From Bacillota bacterium (GTDB taxonomy: Bacteria; Bacillota_I; Bacilli_A; RFN20; CAG-826): DNA of 24,963 nucleotides. The stretch covers positions 31,838 through 56,800 of the forward strand of contig DNPJ01000032.1 of assembly GCA_003501485.1 (NCBI GenBank), written 5' to 3'. The position numbers and the translations under genes were made by a program. The notes beneath the pieces were generated by a model, which did not search any database, was not told where the DNA came from, and worked only from the letters and a program-made list of their open reading frames with translations. Shown in pieces: positions 7,142-16,286 of this stretch; the stretch's first letter is position 1, and every line of letters starts with the position of its first letter.

Positions 7142-8233
7142 ATGAAAGTTGATATAGTACATGATTGGTTGACTAATATGGGCGGCGCAGAAAACGTCGT
7201 GTTATATTTCCATGATATATATAAAGATGCGCCTGTTTATACATCCGTTTGTGCTCGTAGCAACTTATCTAGTAAGTTTGATGATGTAAGAATTATTACA
7301 TCCTCGCTACAAGGGAAAAAAGATGAAATTTTAAATCATAAATTATATTTTCCAATGATGCCTCAGGCATTTAGAAAAATGGAACTTGAGCCATGTGATG
7401 TTGTTTTAACAAGTTCATCAAGTTGCGCAAAGCAAGTTAATATACCAAAAGGCGCTATTCACATAGTTTATTGTCACACACCAATGAGATATGCTTGGAG
7501 CGCTTATAAACAATATTTGAAATCATCATCTTTTTGGAAAAGGCCATTGATTAGAATTCTTATTCACAGAATGAGAAAACTCGATTTAGAAAGCAATGAT
7601 AGAGTTGACTATTTCATTGCTAATTCAACTGAAGTTCAAAAACGAATTAAAAAATATTATGGTAGAGAGTCTATTGTCATACATCCTGGAGTTGATATAT
7701 CTAGATTTACAATGACGGAAGATAACGACGGTTTTTATCTAATTGTTTCTCGTTTTGTGCCATATAAGAGAATAGATTTAGCAATCGAAGCATGCAATAG
7801 ACTTAAACGACCTTTAATAATTATCGGCGATGGTGATGAATCAAAGAATTTAAAGAAAATTGCAGGTAACACGGTTACATTTATTAAAGGATTGAGCCAA
7901 GAAGAAATTGCTTTCTTTTATTCAAGATGCAAAGCTTTTCTTTTTCCGGGTGAAGAAGATTTTGGAATTACTCCTGTTGAAGCAATGGCGTGTGGCAAAC
8001 CAGTCATAGCTTATAGTAAGGGCGGTGTACTTGATACTGTCATTAATAAAAAGACAGGTTTATTTTTCAAGTGGCAAAGCGTCGAATGTTTGTGCGAAGC
8101 TATTCTTCATTTTGAAAGCATGGAATGGGATCACGAGCTTATAAGAAAACATGCTGAAGAATTTGATGTTCCTATTTTTGAGAAGAAAATAAAAGACTTT
8201 GTCGATAAATGTTATAAGGAAAAACACCAATGA
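7142..8233 (+). CDS. GT4 family glycosyltransferase (WbaZ-like, possibly mannosyltransferase)
   Basis: This 363-residue GT-B enzyme has the N-terminal KVDIVHDWLTNMGGAE (2-17), the acceptor-domain CHTPMRYAW (111-119), HPGVD (181-185) and SRFVPYKRID (203-212). The retaining GT4 EX7E motif is EDFGITPVE (Glu272 and Glu280). This overall pattern is that of WbaZ-type transferases, several of which move mannose from GDP-mannose. Donor and acceptor here are inferred only. It starts with ATG at 7142 without a clear ribosome binding site. A TATAAT (7116-7121) and a TAGAAT (7128-7133) lie just upstream, so an internal promoter is possible. Its TGA overlaps the next ATG by four bases (ATGA). Confidence 0.85.
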   Translation: MKVDIVHDWLTNMGGAENVVLYFHDIYKDAPVYTSVCARSNLSSKFDDVRIITSSLQGKKDEILNHKLYFPMMPQAFRKMELEPCDVVLTSSSSCAKQVNIPKGAIHIVYCHTPMRYAWSAYKQYLKSSSFWKRPLIRILIHRMRKLDLESNDRVDYFIANSTEVQKRIKKYYGRESIVIHPGVDISRFTMTEDNDGFYLIVSRFVPYKRIDLAIEACNRLKRPLIIIGDGDESKNLKKIAGNTVTFIKGLSQEEIAFFYSRCKAFLFPGEEDFGITPVEAMACGKPVIAYSKGGVLDTVINKKTGLFFKWQSVECLCEAILHFESMEWDHELIRKHAEEFDVPIFEKKIKDFVDKCYKEKHQ

Positions 8234-9243
8234 TTTATATTAATGGGCGATTTTTAACTAAAAGTATCAGCGGTGTGGTGCGTTATGGGAGAGAAATTGT
8301 AAAACAATTTGATATTCCAACAAACCAGGATAAAATCGCTATTTTAGTTCCAAAAAAATCAAACATTAATATTTCTTTTAATTTTATTAAAATTATTCCA
8401 ATTGGTTTACTTAAAGGTAATTTGTGGGAGCAAATTTCTTTATTTAATTTCATGAAGAAGCACAAAAATGATAAATTACTAAATTTATGTAACGCTTCTC
8501 CTTTATTCGTCAAAGGTTACACCGTTGTTCACGACTTAACATTTTTATATAAGCCAAGAACATATTCTTTGCCATTTACAATTTGGTATAAATTCCTGAT
8601 TAAAAAGAAAATTAATTCTGATTTTATAACTTTTACTATAAGTCAGTTTTGTAAAAACGAAATTTTAAAAACTTATAACATTGATCGAAATAAAGTTGTA
8701 ATCGCTTCATGTGGAATAAATGAACCTGTTTTAGATATAGATAATTCAATATTAAAAAAATATAAATTAGAAGGTGTTCCTTATTATCTTTTTGTGGGCG
8801 CTAATTACCCACACAAGAATATCGATTTGATTTTTAAATTAGCAAAAGAAAATCCAAATAAAACATTTGTCCTTGTTACAAAAGGGCTTGAGCATGAATA
8901 CATGAAAAATGTTGCTATTATTAATGAGCATGTTTCAAACAAAGAATTAAAAGCGTTATATAAAAACGCAGATACGTTAATCCAGCTTTCTAAATATGAA
9001 GGATTTGGACTTCCACCTTTAGAAGCCGCAATAAATGGAACAAAAAATTTACTTTTAAGTGATATACCAATTTTTAGAGAAATATATGGTGATGGCCCTA
9101 ATTATGTTGATATAAAAAAGGATGTTAAATTGCCTATTTTACTTCCTCTTCCAAAAAATTATATTACTAATTTAGCAAAGAAATATTCTTGGAAGAAAAG
9201 CGCTGATATAATATTAAAAACAATAAACGAGAATGCAAAATGA
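8230..9243 (+). CDS. GT4 family glycosyltransferase
   Basis: This 337-residue cytoplasmic or membrane-associated GT-B enzyme should add one sugar residue to the growing lipid-linked glycan. Visible signs are the N-terminal INGRFLTKSISGVVRYGRE (4-22) with the glycine-bearing loop of this group, VVHDLTFLY (99-107), the central LFVGANYPHKN (187-197) that precedes the donor site, and EGFGLPPLE (Glu257 and Glu265), the EX7E motif. The order resembles WbuB/mannosyltransferase-type GT4 proteins of O-antigen loci, but the specific sugar cannot be stated. It overlaps both neighbours by ATGA, so its translation is coupled within the operon. A short helical, Lys-rich end follows the catalytic fold. Confidence 0.85.
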   Translation: MIYINGRFLTKSISGVVRYGREIVKQFDIPTNQDKIAILVPKKSNINISFNFIKIIPIGLLKGNLWEQISLFNFMKKHKNDKLLNLCNASPLFVKGYTVVHDLTFLYKPRTYSLPFTIWYKFLIKKKINSDFITFTISQFCKNEILKTYNIDRNKVVIASCGINEPVLDIDNSILKKYKLEGVPYYLFVGANYPHKNIDLIFKLAKENPNKTFVLVTKGLEHEYMKNVAIINEHVSNKELKALYKNADTLIQLSKYEGFGLPPLEAAINGTKNLLLSDIPIFREIYGDGPNYVDIKKDVKLPILLPLPKNYITNLAKKYSWKKSADIILKTINENAK

Positions 9244-10151
9244 TTTATAAATTAGAACCGATATTTAAAGAAAGAATATGGGGAAATGTAGAGATTTCCA
9301 CTCTATACGATCTTCCAATTAATAAATATGCTCCAATTGGTGAAGCTTGGATTTTGTCGTGTCTTCCAAAAAATTTATCAAAAATTGAAAATACACTTTT
9401 GCATGAATCGCTCCGCTCAGTTTTTGAAAAAAATAAAAATATTGTGGCCAAAAACTTTTCTGGTTCGAAGTTTCCTTTATTGATTAAATACATAAACTCT
9501 CGTACTCCTTTATCAATTCAAGTTCACCCATCATCAAAAAATGAATTTTGGCATATTCTTGAATGCAAAAAGAATTCATATATTTATTACGGATTTAAAA
9601 AAGATATGACCAAAGAAAAAGTAGAAAAAGCCATAAAAGATGGCACTATATGCAATTACCTAAATAAAATATATGTTCAACCAGGCGATTGCTTTTATAT
9701 ACCAGCAGGGACAATCCATGCGATTGGGAAAGATATATTTCTTGCCGAAATACAACAAAGTTGTGACATTACATATCGCGTATTTGACTATAATCGTCTT
9801 GATCAAAATGGAGAACCAAGAGAATTACATATAAAAGAAGCAATAGAATGTATAAATTATTCAAAAACAGAAATAGATCGAACTCAAATACATTGCAAGC
9901 CAGACCTCGAAACTCACGAACTAGTTAAAACGCCATATTTTAAAGTAAAAAGAATATGTGTAAGAGGAACATATCGTTTTAATTGTGATGATTCTTCTTT
10001 TCATTTTTTAACCGTATTAAATGGTTTTGGCATCGTTAATAGTGGTGAACACATACTTCAAGCGAGAAAAACCGACGCATTTTTCATAACAGCGGGTCAT
10101 GGTAATTATTCATTTTCCGGAAAGGCTGAATTAATATTTGTTACATTATGA
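9240..10151 (+). CDS. manA: Mannose-6-phosphate isomerase (class I, short Firmicutes type)
   Basis: This zinc enzyme converts fructose-6-phosphate to mannose-6-phosphate, the first step towards GDP-mannose. The 303-residue length fits the short Bacillus-type ManA. The start KLEPIFKERIWG (4-15), GEAWILS (34-40), QVHP (94-97), PAGTIHAIG (155-163) and TYRVFDYNR (178-186) are family landmarks. Zinc ligands should be His96, Glu102 and His160, probably with Gln94. The loop between QVHP and the ligand Glu is only about five residues, whereas Bacillus enzymes carry a longer insert with conserved His/Glu/Gly-Lys-Thr. This departure does not remove the ligands. Placed inside the glycosyltransferase operon, with ATGA overlaps on both sides, it probably supplies this glycan rather than mannose catabolism. 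Confidence 0.92.
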   Translation: MIYKLEPIFKERIWGNVEISTLYDLPINKYAPIGEAWILSCLPKNLSKIENTLLHESLRSVFEKNKNIVAKNFSGSKFPLLIKYINSRTPLSIQVHPSSKNEFWHILECKKNSYIYYGFKKDMTKEKVEKAIKDGTICNYLNKIYVQPGDCFYIPAGTIHAIGKDIFLAEIQQSCDITYRVFDYNRLDQNGEPRELHIKEAIECINYSKTEIDRTQIHCKPDLETHELVKTPYFKVKRICVRGTYRFNCDDSSFHFLTVLNGFGIVNSGEHILQARKTDAFFITAGHGNYSFSGKAELIFVTL

Positions 10152-11380
10152 ACAATCCGAAAAGATATAGGATAATTAGAAAATTATCACCAATTGTTAA
10201 AAAAATATTGCCAAAATCTTGGTTTGAAAAACTAAAAAAGCATTTTAAAAAAGGTGTTTCTTACAAAGCAAGTGAACGCATTCTATATGAAAAAGGTCAT
10301 TTCGAAAATGGAATTAACTATTTTGGTCATTTAAAAGCAAATATCGGTCTAGGGCAAGGTTCAAGACTGTATGCCTTATCTCTTTATAAAAGCGATATTT
10401 CGACATGCTTTATAGATGTGCCACTTCCTAATTCGATTAAACAAGACGATAATTTTTACAATATTGAATTATCAAAAGAACCAAAATATTCAATTAATCT
10501 ATTTCATATTAATCCTGAAAACTTTTTTGCTTTAGAGATGCTTTTTGAACAAGATATTTTTAACTATAGATATAATATTGGCACTTTTTTGTGGGAACTT
10601 GATCATATTCCATCAAGTTGGATTCCATATTTAGATTTATTTGATGAATTTTGGGTTCCTTCAAAATTCATAAAAGATTGTTTAAGAGAAGTTACAACAA
10701 AACCGATTTATGTAATTCCTTATGGAATGGAAAGAATAAATGTTAAACAACTACCTCATGCTTTTGATTTCCGTGATAAGTTTACTTTCCTTACTATGTT
10801 TGATAGTAAATCTAATATTGAGCGTAAAAATCCAATTGGGGTTATTAAAGCATTTAAAAAAGCGTTTGAACATTATGAGAATGTGAGACTTATTGTGAAA
10901 ACAAATAATCTTACTAAAGATGACAAAAAATTTCTCCTAAATGAAATCGAGAATTATAAAAATATTAAACTATTAGAAGGAAATTTATCTCGTGGCGAGC
11001 TCTATTCACTTATTAAAGCATCGAGATGTCTTGTTTCCCTTCATAGAGCAGAAGGTTTCGGCCTTCCTTTAGCGGAAGCGATGTCTTTGAATATTCCAAT
11101 CATTGCGACGGACTATTCTTCAACAAGAGATTTTATAAATTCAACGAGCGCATATGTTGTTAAATACAATTTGGTTAAATCAAGTGTTGTATATCAAAAC
11201 GAATCTAATTTTATGTGGGCCGATCCAGATATTGATGATGCCGCAAGACAAATGCTTAATGTGTTTAACGGTTACAAACTTGAAGAAAAATTAAAAAATT
11301 CGCGTGATATTATAAGAAATTATTTATCAATCAAAAATTCGTCAACTTTAATGGAAAATAGATATAAACAAATTATTTAA
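10148..11380 (+). CDS. GT4 family glycosyltransferase with N-terminal extension
   Basis: This 410-residue protein has a basic N-terminal 45 residues, possibly contacting membrane or partner. It then has GINYFGHLKANIGLGQGSRL (55-74), the entry motif of GT4 enzymes that begin with a short glycine loop. FLWELDHIPSSW (147-158), PYGME (191-195) and TMFDSKSNIERKNP (216-229) follow. The EX7E motif is EGFGLPLAE (Glu302 and Glu310). The fold and order resemble the middle module of the 1090-residue transferase on the opposite strand. Sugar specificity is unknown. It is the last gene of the plus-strand operon, coupled to manA by ATGA. Its TAA overlaps the 3' end of the convergent 1090-residue gene by eight bases. 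Confidence 0.82.
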   Translation: MNNPKRYRIIRKLSPIVKKILPKSWFEKLKKHFKKGVSYKASERILYEKGHFENGINYFGHLKANIGLGQGSRLYALSLYKSDISTCFIDVPLPNSIKQDDNFYNIELSKEPKYSINLFHINPENFFALEMLFEQDIFNYRYNIGTFLWELDHIPSSWIPYLDLFDEFWVPSKFIKDCLREVTTKPIYVIPYGMERINVKQLPHAFDFRDKFTFLTMFDSKSNIERKNPIGVIKAFKKAFEHYENVRLIVKTNNLTKDDKKFLLNEIENYKNIKLLEGNLSRGELYSLIKASRCLVSLHRAEGFGLPLAEAMSLNIPIIATDYSSTRDFINSTSAYVVKYNLVKSSVVYQNESNFMWADPDIDDAARQMLNVFNGYKLEEKLKNSRDIIRNYLSIKNSSTLMENRYKQII

Positions 11381-14300
11381 TTAATTTGAATAGGTCGATA
11401 TATTTTCTGGCTATAGAATACCAACTGGTTTTTTCTAAATATTTATTTAATTCATCCATCATCTCAGATGTGTCGTTTTCGAACAAATATGAAATTCCTT
11501 CAGCGATTGATTGAGGATCTACATTTTTAATTTGATATGAACATTTTTCGAATTCATGAAATATGTCTTGTTTGCTCAAAAGAAGAGGCCTTCTCACAGA
11601 GGTCAAGAATCTTACTGCACCAGATGCGCTTTCACCTGTATTATGATAAGGTAGAGCACAAATATCAGCGTTCTCGAGAAGACTAATAGCTTGATTATTA
11701 TCTAAAAAATCAGAATTTAAATAAACATTATTTTCGAGATTGTTTTCTTTTATATAATCGACACATTTTTTATAATATTCTTTAGATTCTTTATTGTTAA
11801 ATATAGAGCAAGATAAAATTAATAAAATGTCATCATATTTTTCTTTTAAAAGTTTAACCGACTGGATCAATTCAAATTGTCCTTTGTGTGGCAATAAGAA
11901 TCCATAAGAGCCAACAACATGTTGGGAAAGAATCTTGTTTCTTTCTTTAGCTAATTTTGAAGGAACAAACGGAGTTAAGATTTGCCCGTGAGGAATTATA
12001 TGAATTAGATCTTCTTTAACACCAAATGAAACCAAACGATCTTTGTCATCTTTTTGATGGACGATGATAGCCGAACAAAGATTTAATTTATTCGAGATTG
12101 TTTTAAAAGAAACATGTTTATTGTTTAAAACTGCGTCTGATGTTTTATGAATTTCAATAATAATTTTTTTCTTTTTTGCAACCTCGGTGATAATTTTTTT
12201 AATGTTTTCTAATGAAAAGAAACCAAAATTAAACTGAACTAATACTATGTCTGATAGACATTCAATTAAAGAATTAATAAGTTGAGCGACATTTGTGTCA
12301 CTAGCGTCTTTCCACAATCTTTTTCTGACAAATGGTTCATCTGGTGAAATTAAAATAGTTTTGTTTGGAAAAATTTCATAGTCAACATGATATTTTGTTG
12401 CATTGAACAACATTTTAGAATATTCAGCGATTCCGCATTTACTATTCCACGTTGAAACTAAGGCGACTTTATAATGATAACTATCGTTTTTAACTTCATT
12501 TATAAAATCAATCCATTTTTGTGATACTCGTTCCCAGGAGAATTCGTTTTTTATTAAATTATATGCATTATTAATTTTTTCTTTGATATACTCTGAATCA
12601 GGATTTTCGTAAAAGTAAAGAAGTAGTTTTGATAACTCTTTTTCTTTCGGTTCATACCAAGTTGATATAACACCATTTTGTGGTTTAATATGAGTTTTTG
12701 CTTTTTCAATAGTATAGCCATATATAAGCGATGTATTTTCATTTGCAAAATCCTTTAAACCAGAATTATTGCAAACTATTGTAGGAATTCTTGCAAGCAT
12801 TGCTTCCGCAACAGGCAGGCCAAAACCTTCACCTCTAGATGTTGATACATAACAGTCGCAAGCTTTATATAATCCATATAATTCATTATTTGGCAAATCA
12901 AAGTCAATCCATTCAACCTCAGGGGAATTAATAGTCTGTAATTGATCTAATAATTGCTTCACATTATTATGAGGATTTGGAAATGTTTTTAGAACAAGAC
13001 AAACGTTGTCTTTTTTGCTAAAAGTTGCAAAATATGCCTTTAAAAGAGCATCTATTCCTTTTCTTGGAAAAGCGGAGGAAATATTTAAAAACTTAACTTT
13101 TTTATTTGTCTTTAATTTATAGGGCTTAATTTTATCAAAATCGTTTGGAAGCGAAACTCCATCGCCAGTTGTTTTAACTGGAATGGTTAATCCACATTCA
13201 ATAAGTTGTTTTGTAACAAAGTCACTTGTTGTTCCAATGCCGTTTAAATATTTATTAAAATCATTTATATATTTTTCTGGTATTATACTTTCTTCCCATC
13301 CAAAAAACTGAAAATTGTATGCCCCATTGACATCGTTTACTCTTGGTGGGTACATATTTCTAATGGTAATATCGGGGTAAACCAATGTTTTTGATTTTTC
13401 ATAGAGTTTTTTGGCGAGAGGTTTGTCCACTAAATTAGCTTCATTAGGTATATAGTCACCAGGTCCTTCTGTTGCATAAATAGATACATCGTAAATATTT
13501 TTATTGTAAATATTTTCAATCAATTCTCTGTTCACTATGGCGAGACTATAAGAAGTTTCAAAAGGTCCTTGTAGTTGGATAGACTCAACATGTTTGCAAT
13601 TAAATTTTTCAATTATCTGGTCAAGAAGTTTCTCTGTGTCTGTTTTTTCTAATTTATCGATTCGTTCGCTTTGAACATTGATAATTTTATTTCTTAAGTC
13701 TTTATTTTTGTTTATTTCATCAATTAAAGCAGCAATTAAGGAATAATTTTTTTCTTCAAAAGTTATTCCTCCTATATCCATTGTTTCTTTAATGGCAGAT
13801 GAATCATATGCTATGACTGGAACTTTTAGTTTCATCGCTTCTAAAAGTGGAACTCCAAATCCTTCGTGTTCGCTCATGCAAAGAAAGACGGAAGCATTTA
13901 AATAATATGTTTTTAAGTCTTGTTCGCTTACTTTTCCAGGCAAAATTACACTTTCTTCTAATCCATTATTTTTAATGTATTTTTCAACTTGGGCGAGATA
14001 CTCGGCATTTGATTTGTCACCTACTAAGAAAAGCTTGGCATTTTTATTAAAAAATTCTCTATATAGTTTAAATGTTTTTATAACATCAATTTGTTTTTTA
14101 TTTTTAACAATTCGTCCAGTAAAAAGAATATTTTCTTGTTGTTTTAATTTTTTATCTAATTCATTATTCACATCAATATTAGTAAATCTATCTAAAGAAA
14201 TTTGAACCGGCAAAACACCAACATCTTTATATCCCATAGATATTAATTCTCTTCTCGAATAATTACTATCAGCATAAGCAAAATCTATATAATCTTTGTA

Positions 14301-14645
14301 TTGTTCGGTTTGCTTAAGTCCAATTCTTACATATTTCTTTATATATTCATTTTCGAAAAAATGCTCCGGCGTAATATTGTGATAAATAAGAATTTTTTTA
14401 CATGGCAAATGAATAATTTTGTCAAAAGAGTCAAAGCCCATAGAGTGATGAATAATCAAAATATCATTTTTAGAGACATTAATAGAATCAAGTTTTTTGA
14501 CTTTATTCTCAAGGCTATCTCCGATATTGTCCGCAAAGATTTCGGAGGAATAATTCTTTTTTAACAAAATTTTTTGAATTAAAAAAACTTCATTTGAAAT
14601 TGCGTCGCCTTTAACAATGGATGGATGAAATTGATGTATTTTCAT
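11373..14645 (-). CDS. Triple-module GT4 glycosyltransferase (polymerising or multi-step type)
   Basis: This 1090-residue protein contains three successive GT-B modules. Module 1 (about 1-345) has HNITPEHFF (89-97), TGRIVKNKKQ (176-185) and EX7E EGFGVPLLE (Glu261, Glu269). Module 2 (about 350-720) has NISSAFPRKGID (521-532) and EX7E EGFGLPVAE (Glu606, Glu614). Module 3 (about 725-1090) starts ALVSTWNSKCGIAEYS (728-743) and has SYGFLLPHKGQ (913-923). Its EX7E site is degenerate: GESASGAVR (1004-1012) keeps only the first Glu. Fused multi-domain transferases such as WbdA build O-antigen repeats in ABC-transporter pathways, so this protein may make the repeat unit. That role is inference. It is the last gene of the minus-strand operon, four bases after the 118-residue module, and has no transmembrane segment. 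Confidence 0.85.
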   Translation of the reverse strand: MKIHQFHPSIVKGDAISNEVFLIQKILLKKNYSSEIFADNIGDSLENKVKKLDSINVSKNDILIIHHSMGFDSFDKIIHLPCKKILIYHNITPEHFFENEYIKKYVRIGLKQTEQYKDYIDFAYADSNYSRRELISMGYKDVGVLPVQISLDRFTNIDVNNELDKKLKQQENILFTGRIVKNKKQIDVIKTFKLYREFFNKNAKLFLVGDKSNAEYLAQVEKYIKNNGLEESVILPGKVSEQDLKTYYLNASVFLCMSEHEGFGVPLLEAMKLKVPVIAYDSSAIKETMDIGGITFEEKNYSLIAALIDEINKNKDLRNKIINVQSERIDKLEKTDTEKLLDQIIEKFNCKHVESIQLQGPFETSYSLAIVNRELIENIYNKNIYDVSIYATEGPGDYIPNEANLVDKPLAKKLYEKSKTLVYPDITIRNMYPPRVNDVNGAYNFQFFGWEESIIPEKYINDFNKYLNGIGTTSDFVTKQLIECGLTIPVKTTGDGVSLPNDFDKIKPYKLKTNKKVKFLNISSAFPRKGIDALLKAYFATFSKKDNVCLVLKTFPNPHNNVKQLLDQLQTINSPEVEWIDFDLPNNELYGLYKACDCYVSTSRGEGFGLPVAEAMLARIPTIVCNNSGLKDFANENTSLIYGYTIEKAKTHIKPQNGVISTWYEPKEKELSKLLLYFYENPDSEYIKEKINNAYNLIKNEFSWERVSQKWIDFINEVKNDSYHYKVALVSTWNSKCGIAEYSKMLFNATKYHVDYEIFPNKTILISPDEPFVRKRLWKDASDTNVAQLINSLIECLSDIVLVQFNFGFFSLENIKKIITEVAKKKKIIIEIHKTSDAVLNNKHVSFKTISNKLNLCSAIIVHQKDDKDRLVSFGVKEDLIHIIPHGQILTPFVPSKLAKERNKILSQHVVGSYGFLLPHKGQFELIQSVKLLKEKYDDILLILSCSIFNNKESKEYYKKCVDYIKENNLENNVYLNSDFLDNNQAISLLENADICALPYHNTGESASGAVRFLTSVRRPLLLSKQDIFHEFEKCSYQIKNVDPQSIAEGISYLFENDTSEMMDELNKYLEKTSWYSIARKYIDLFKLIK

Positions 14646-14649
14646 ATTT

Positions 14650-15006
14650 TTATTTGCCTATTAATGAGTCTCTAATTCTTTCTAAAACTTCTATAGTGTG
14701 TTCATTGAAAGTAGACTGTCTTTCGTAAATGTCTTGAAACATAAAATGAGTCATTTTTCTTGAAAAACGTTTTAATAATACCTTAATTTTTTTAAAGTGA
14801 CCATGCGCTTTTATTTCAGGGTCTTTTAATTCTTGATATGCTTTTAAAATGCAAATTTCATCATCGATTTGATCAACAAGATCGTTAATATTATTGAAAT
14901 TTGTTGCTTGGTTTTTAATTGATGGCATATTTAAATTGATGACCTTTTTTTCTAACTTTTTTTCTAGTTCATCTGCCGCGATAACGTTTTTATTAATATT
15001 AATCAT
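14650..15006 (-). CDS. 118-residue stand-alone helical module of a polysaccharide locus
   Basis: The protein is soluble, charged and probably helical. Residues about 70-115, with FKKIKVLLKRFSRKMTHFMF (71-90), then YERQSTFNE (94-102), resemble the N-terminal segment that precedes the catalytic domain in many polysaccharide-locus methyltransferases and glycosyltransferases (basic Lys/Arg helix, Tyr, Glu-Gln, Phe-Asn, then a leucine helix). Here no catalytic domain follows: the frame stops and the next gene is a different glycosyltransferase. It overlaps the Wzt gene by eight bases and lies four bases from the 1090-residue transferase, so it is firmly part of the operon. It may be an adaptor or oligomerisation partner for either, or a remnant of a lost methyltransferase. 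The family match is by eye and moderate. Confidence 0.6.
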   Translation of the reverse strand: MININKNVIAADELEKKLEKKVINLNMPSIKNQATNFNNINDLVDQIDDEICILKAYQELKDPEIKAHGHFKKIKVLLKRFSRKMTHFMFQDIYERQSTFNEHTIEVLERIRDSLIGK

Positions 15007-16285
15007 TTTTTATTTCCTCATATGTCCATGAATGTTTGACAGATGTTGTTCCAACCTCATTTGAGTTCGAAACAACATTAAGCAAAGCATATTCTTTATA
15101 AAAATCAATAGGAGTACCGTTCACATCTACAATAGATACGTTTACTGAGTATTCGCCTTTTAACAGTGGAAGATTATCAATATTGAAAATAATTTTTCCA
15201 GATGAACCTAACTCATAAGGTATGTCAATATTGTCGATTTGCGTATTGGTTCCATATATATATCGTTGATCTCTTGTTAAGAATCCCATTCCAAAAACAT
15301 ACTTATATTTATTTTCGTATTCAATTTTATATTCAATCACCAATTTGCAAGGAGAGTTTGATTCATGAATCCATGTTTCCTTCCCGTTTTTATCTATCAT
15401 GTATGCTTTTTTAATTTGCCCTAAATAGAGCCCAAAATGATTCTGCGTTTGATCCAGTACAGGTTTTTTTGAAGAAGATATTCTTTTATTTAATTCCAAT
15501 TTTTTGATTCTCTGTTTGTCTTCTTCATCTAACATTCTATTTTTTGATTCAATTGACATGTATTCAAGATAAAGATCGACAGCTTCTGTTGATGGGCCAT
15601 CATAGCGAACTTTTCCTTCTTCAATCCATATAGCTCTATCACAAAATGATTGAATTGTATTGCTATCATGTGTGACTAAAACGATAGTTACACCTTTAGC
15701 TTTTAAGTCATTTAATTTCTTAAAACATTTTTGTTGAAAATTTGTATCTCCAACCGCAAGAATTTCATCAATGAGTAATATATCTGCATCAACATTAATT
15801 GCCACAGAAAAAGCAAGCCTCATATACATTCCTGATGAATATGTTCTTACTGGATTGTCAATGAATTCTTCTAGTTCACTGAAAGCGATAATATCGTCTA
15901 ATCTTGCATCAATCTCTTTTCTAGATAATCCAAAAATTGATGCATTTGTGTAGATATTATCTCTACCTGACATATCAGGATGAAATCCAGCACCTAGTTC
16001 AATAAGAGAAGATATTCTTCCACAGGTTTCAATTGTGCCTCCATTAGGATAATAGATACCTGTTAGCATCTTTAACATTGTTGATTTTCCGCTTCCATTG
16101 CGACCAATCAAACCAACTGTTTCGCCTTTATGAATATCAAAGGAGACATTTTCTAAAACCTGTCTTTTTTCATAATGGTTTCTTTTCCAGAATAAAATCC
16201 TTTCTTTTAAGAGAGTTCCTTTATCAAAATAAACTTTAAAATTCTTCGAAACATTTTTTACAGAAATTAAAACATCTTTATCCAT
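14999..16285 (-). CDS. wzt: ABC polysaccharide exporter ATPase with C-terminal glycan-binding domain
   Basis: This is the nucleotide-binding subunit that powers export of a lipid-linked polysaccharide across the cytoplasmic membrane with its partner permease. Walker A is GRNGSGKST (61-69), the signature YSSGM (149-153) and Walker B ILLIDE (169-174, Glu174 catalytic). The region LIELGAGFHPDMSGRDN (94-110) is the hallmark of the Wzt/TagH branch. After about residue 290 there is a 135-residue beta-rich tail, as in Wzt proteins that recognise the finished chain end; total length 428 agrees. If so, export is gated by chain termini made in the cytoplasm. The ribosome binding site GGAGGA lies in the last codons of the permease gene, one base away, and the gene overlaps the following 118-residue module. 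Confidence 0.93.
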   Translation of the reverse strand: MDKDVLISVKNVSKNFKVYFDKGTLLKERILFWKRNHYEKRQVLENVSFDIHKGETVGLIGRNGSGKSTMLKMLTGIYYPNGGTIETCGRISSLIELGAGFHPDMSGRDNIYTNASIFGLSRKEIDARLDDIIAFSELEEFIDNPVRTYSSGMYMRLAFSVAINVDADILLIDEILAVGDTNFQQKCFKKLNDLKAKGVTIVLVTHDSNTIQSFCDRAIWIEEGKVRYDGPSTEAVDLYLEYMSIESKNRMLDEEDKQRIKKLELNKRISSSKKPVLDQTQNHFGLYLGQIKKAYMIDKNGKETWIHESNSPCKLVIEYKIEYENKYKYVFGMGFLTRDQRYIYGTNTQIDNIDIPYELGSSGKIIFNIDNLPLLKGEYSVNVSIVDVNGTPIDFYKEYALLNVVSNSNEVGTTSVKHSWTYEEIKND

Positions 16286-16286
16286 A

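Noticed and set aside
8230..10151. Possible Mycoplasma genetic code (UGA as Trp), suggested by the AT-rich, Mollicutes-like look
   Set aside because: Several genes end in TGA exactly at ATGA overlaps, and Trp in all genes is written TGG; reading UGA as Trp would fuse neighbouring genes in wrong frames.
11369..11388. Bidirectional terminator between the convergent operons
   Set aside because: The stem has only one G-C pair and no T run on either strand; it lies inside coding sequence.
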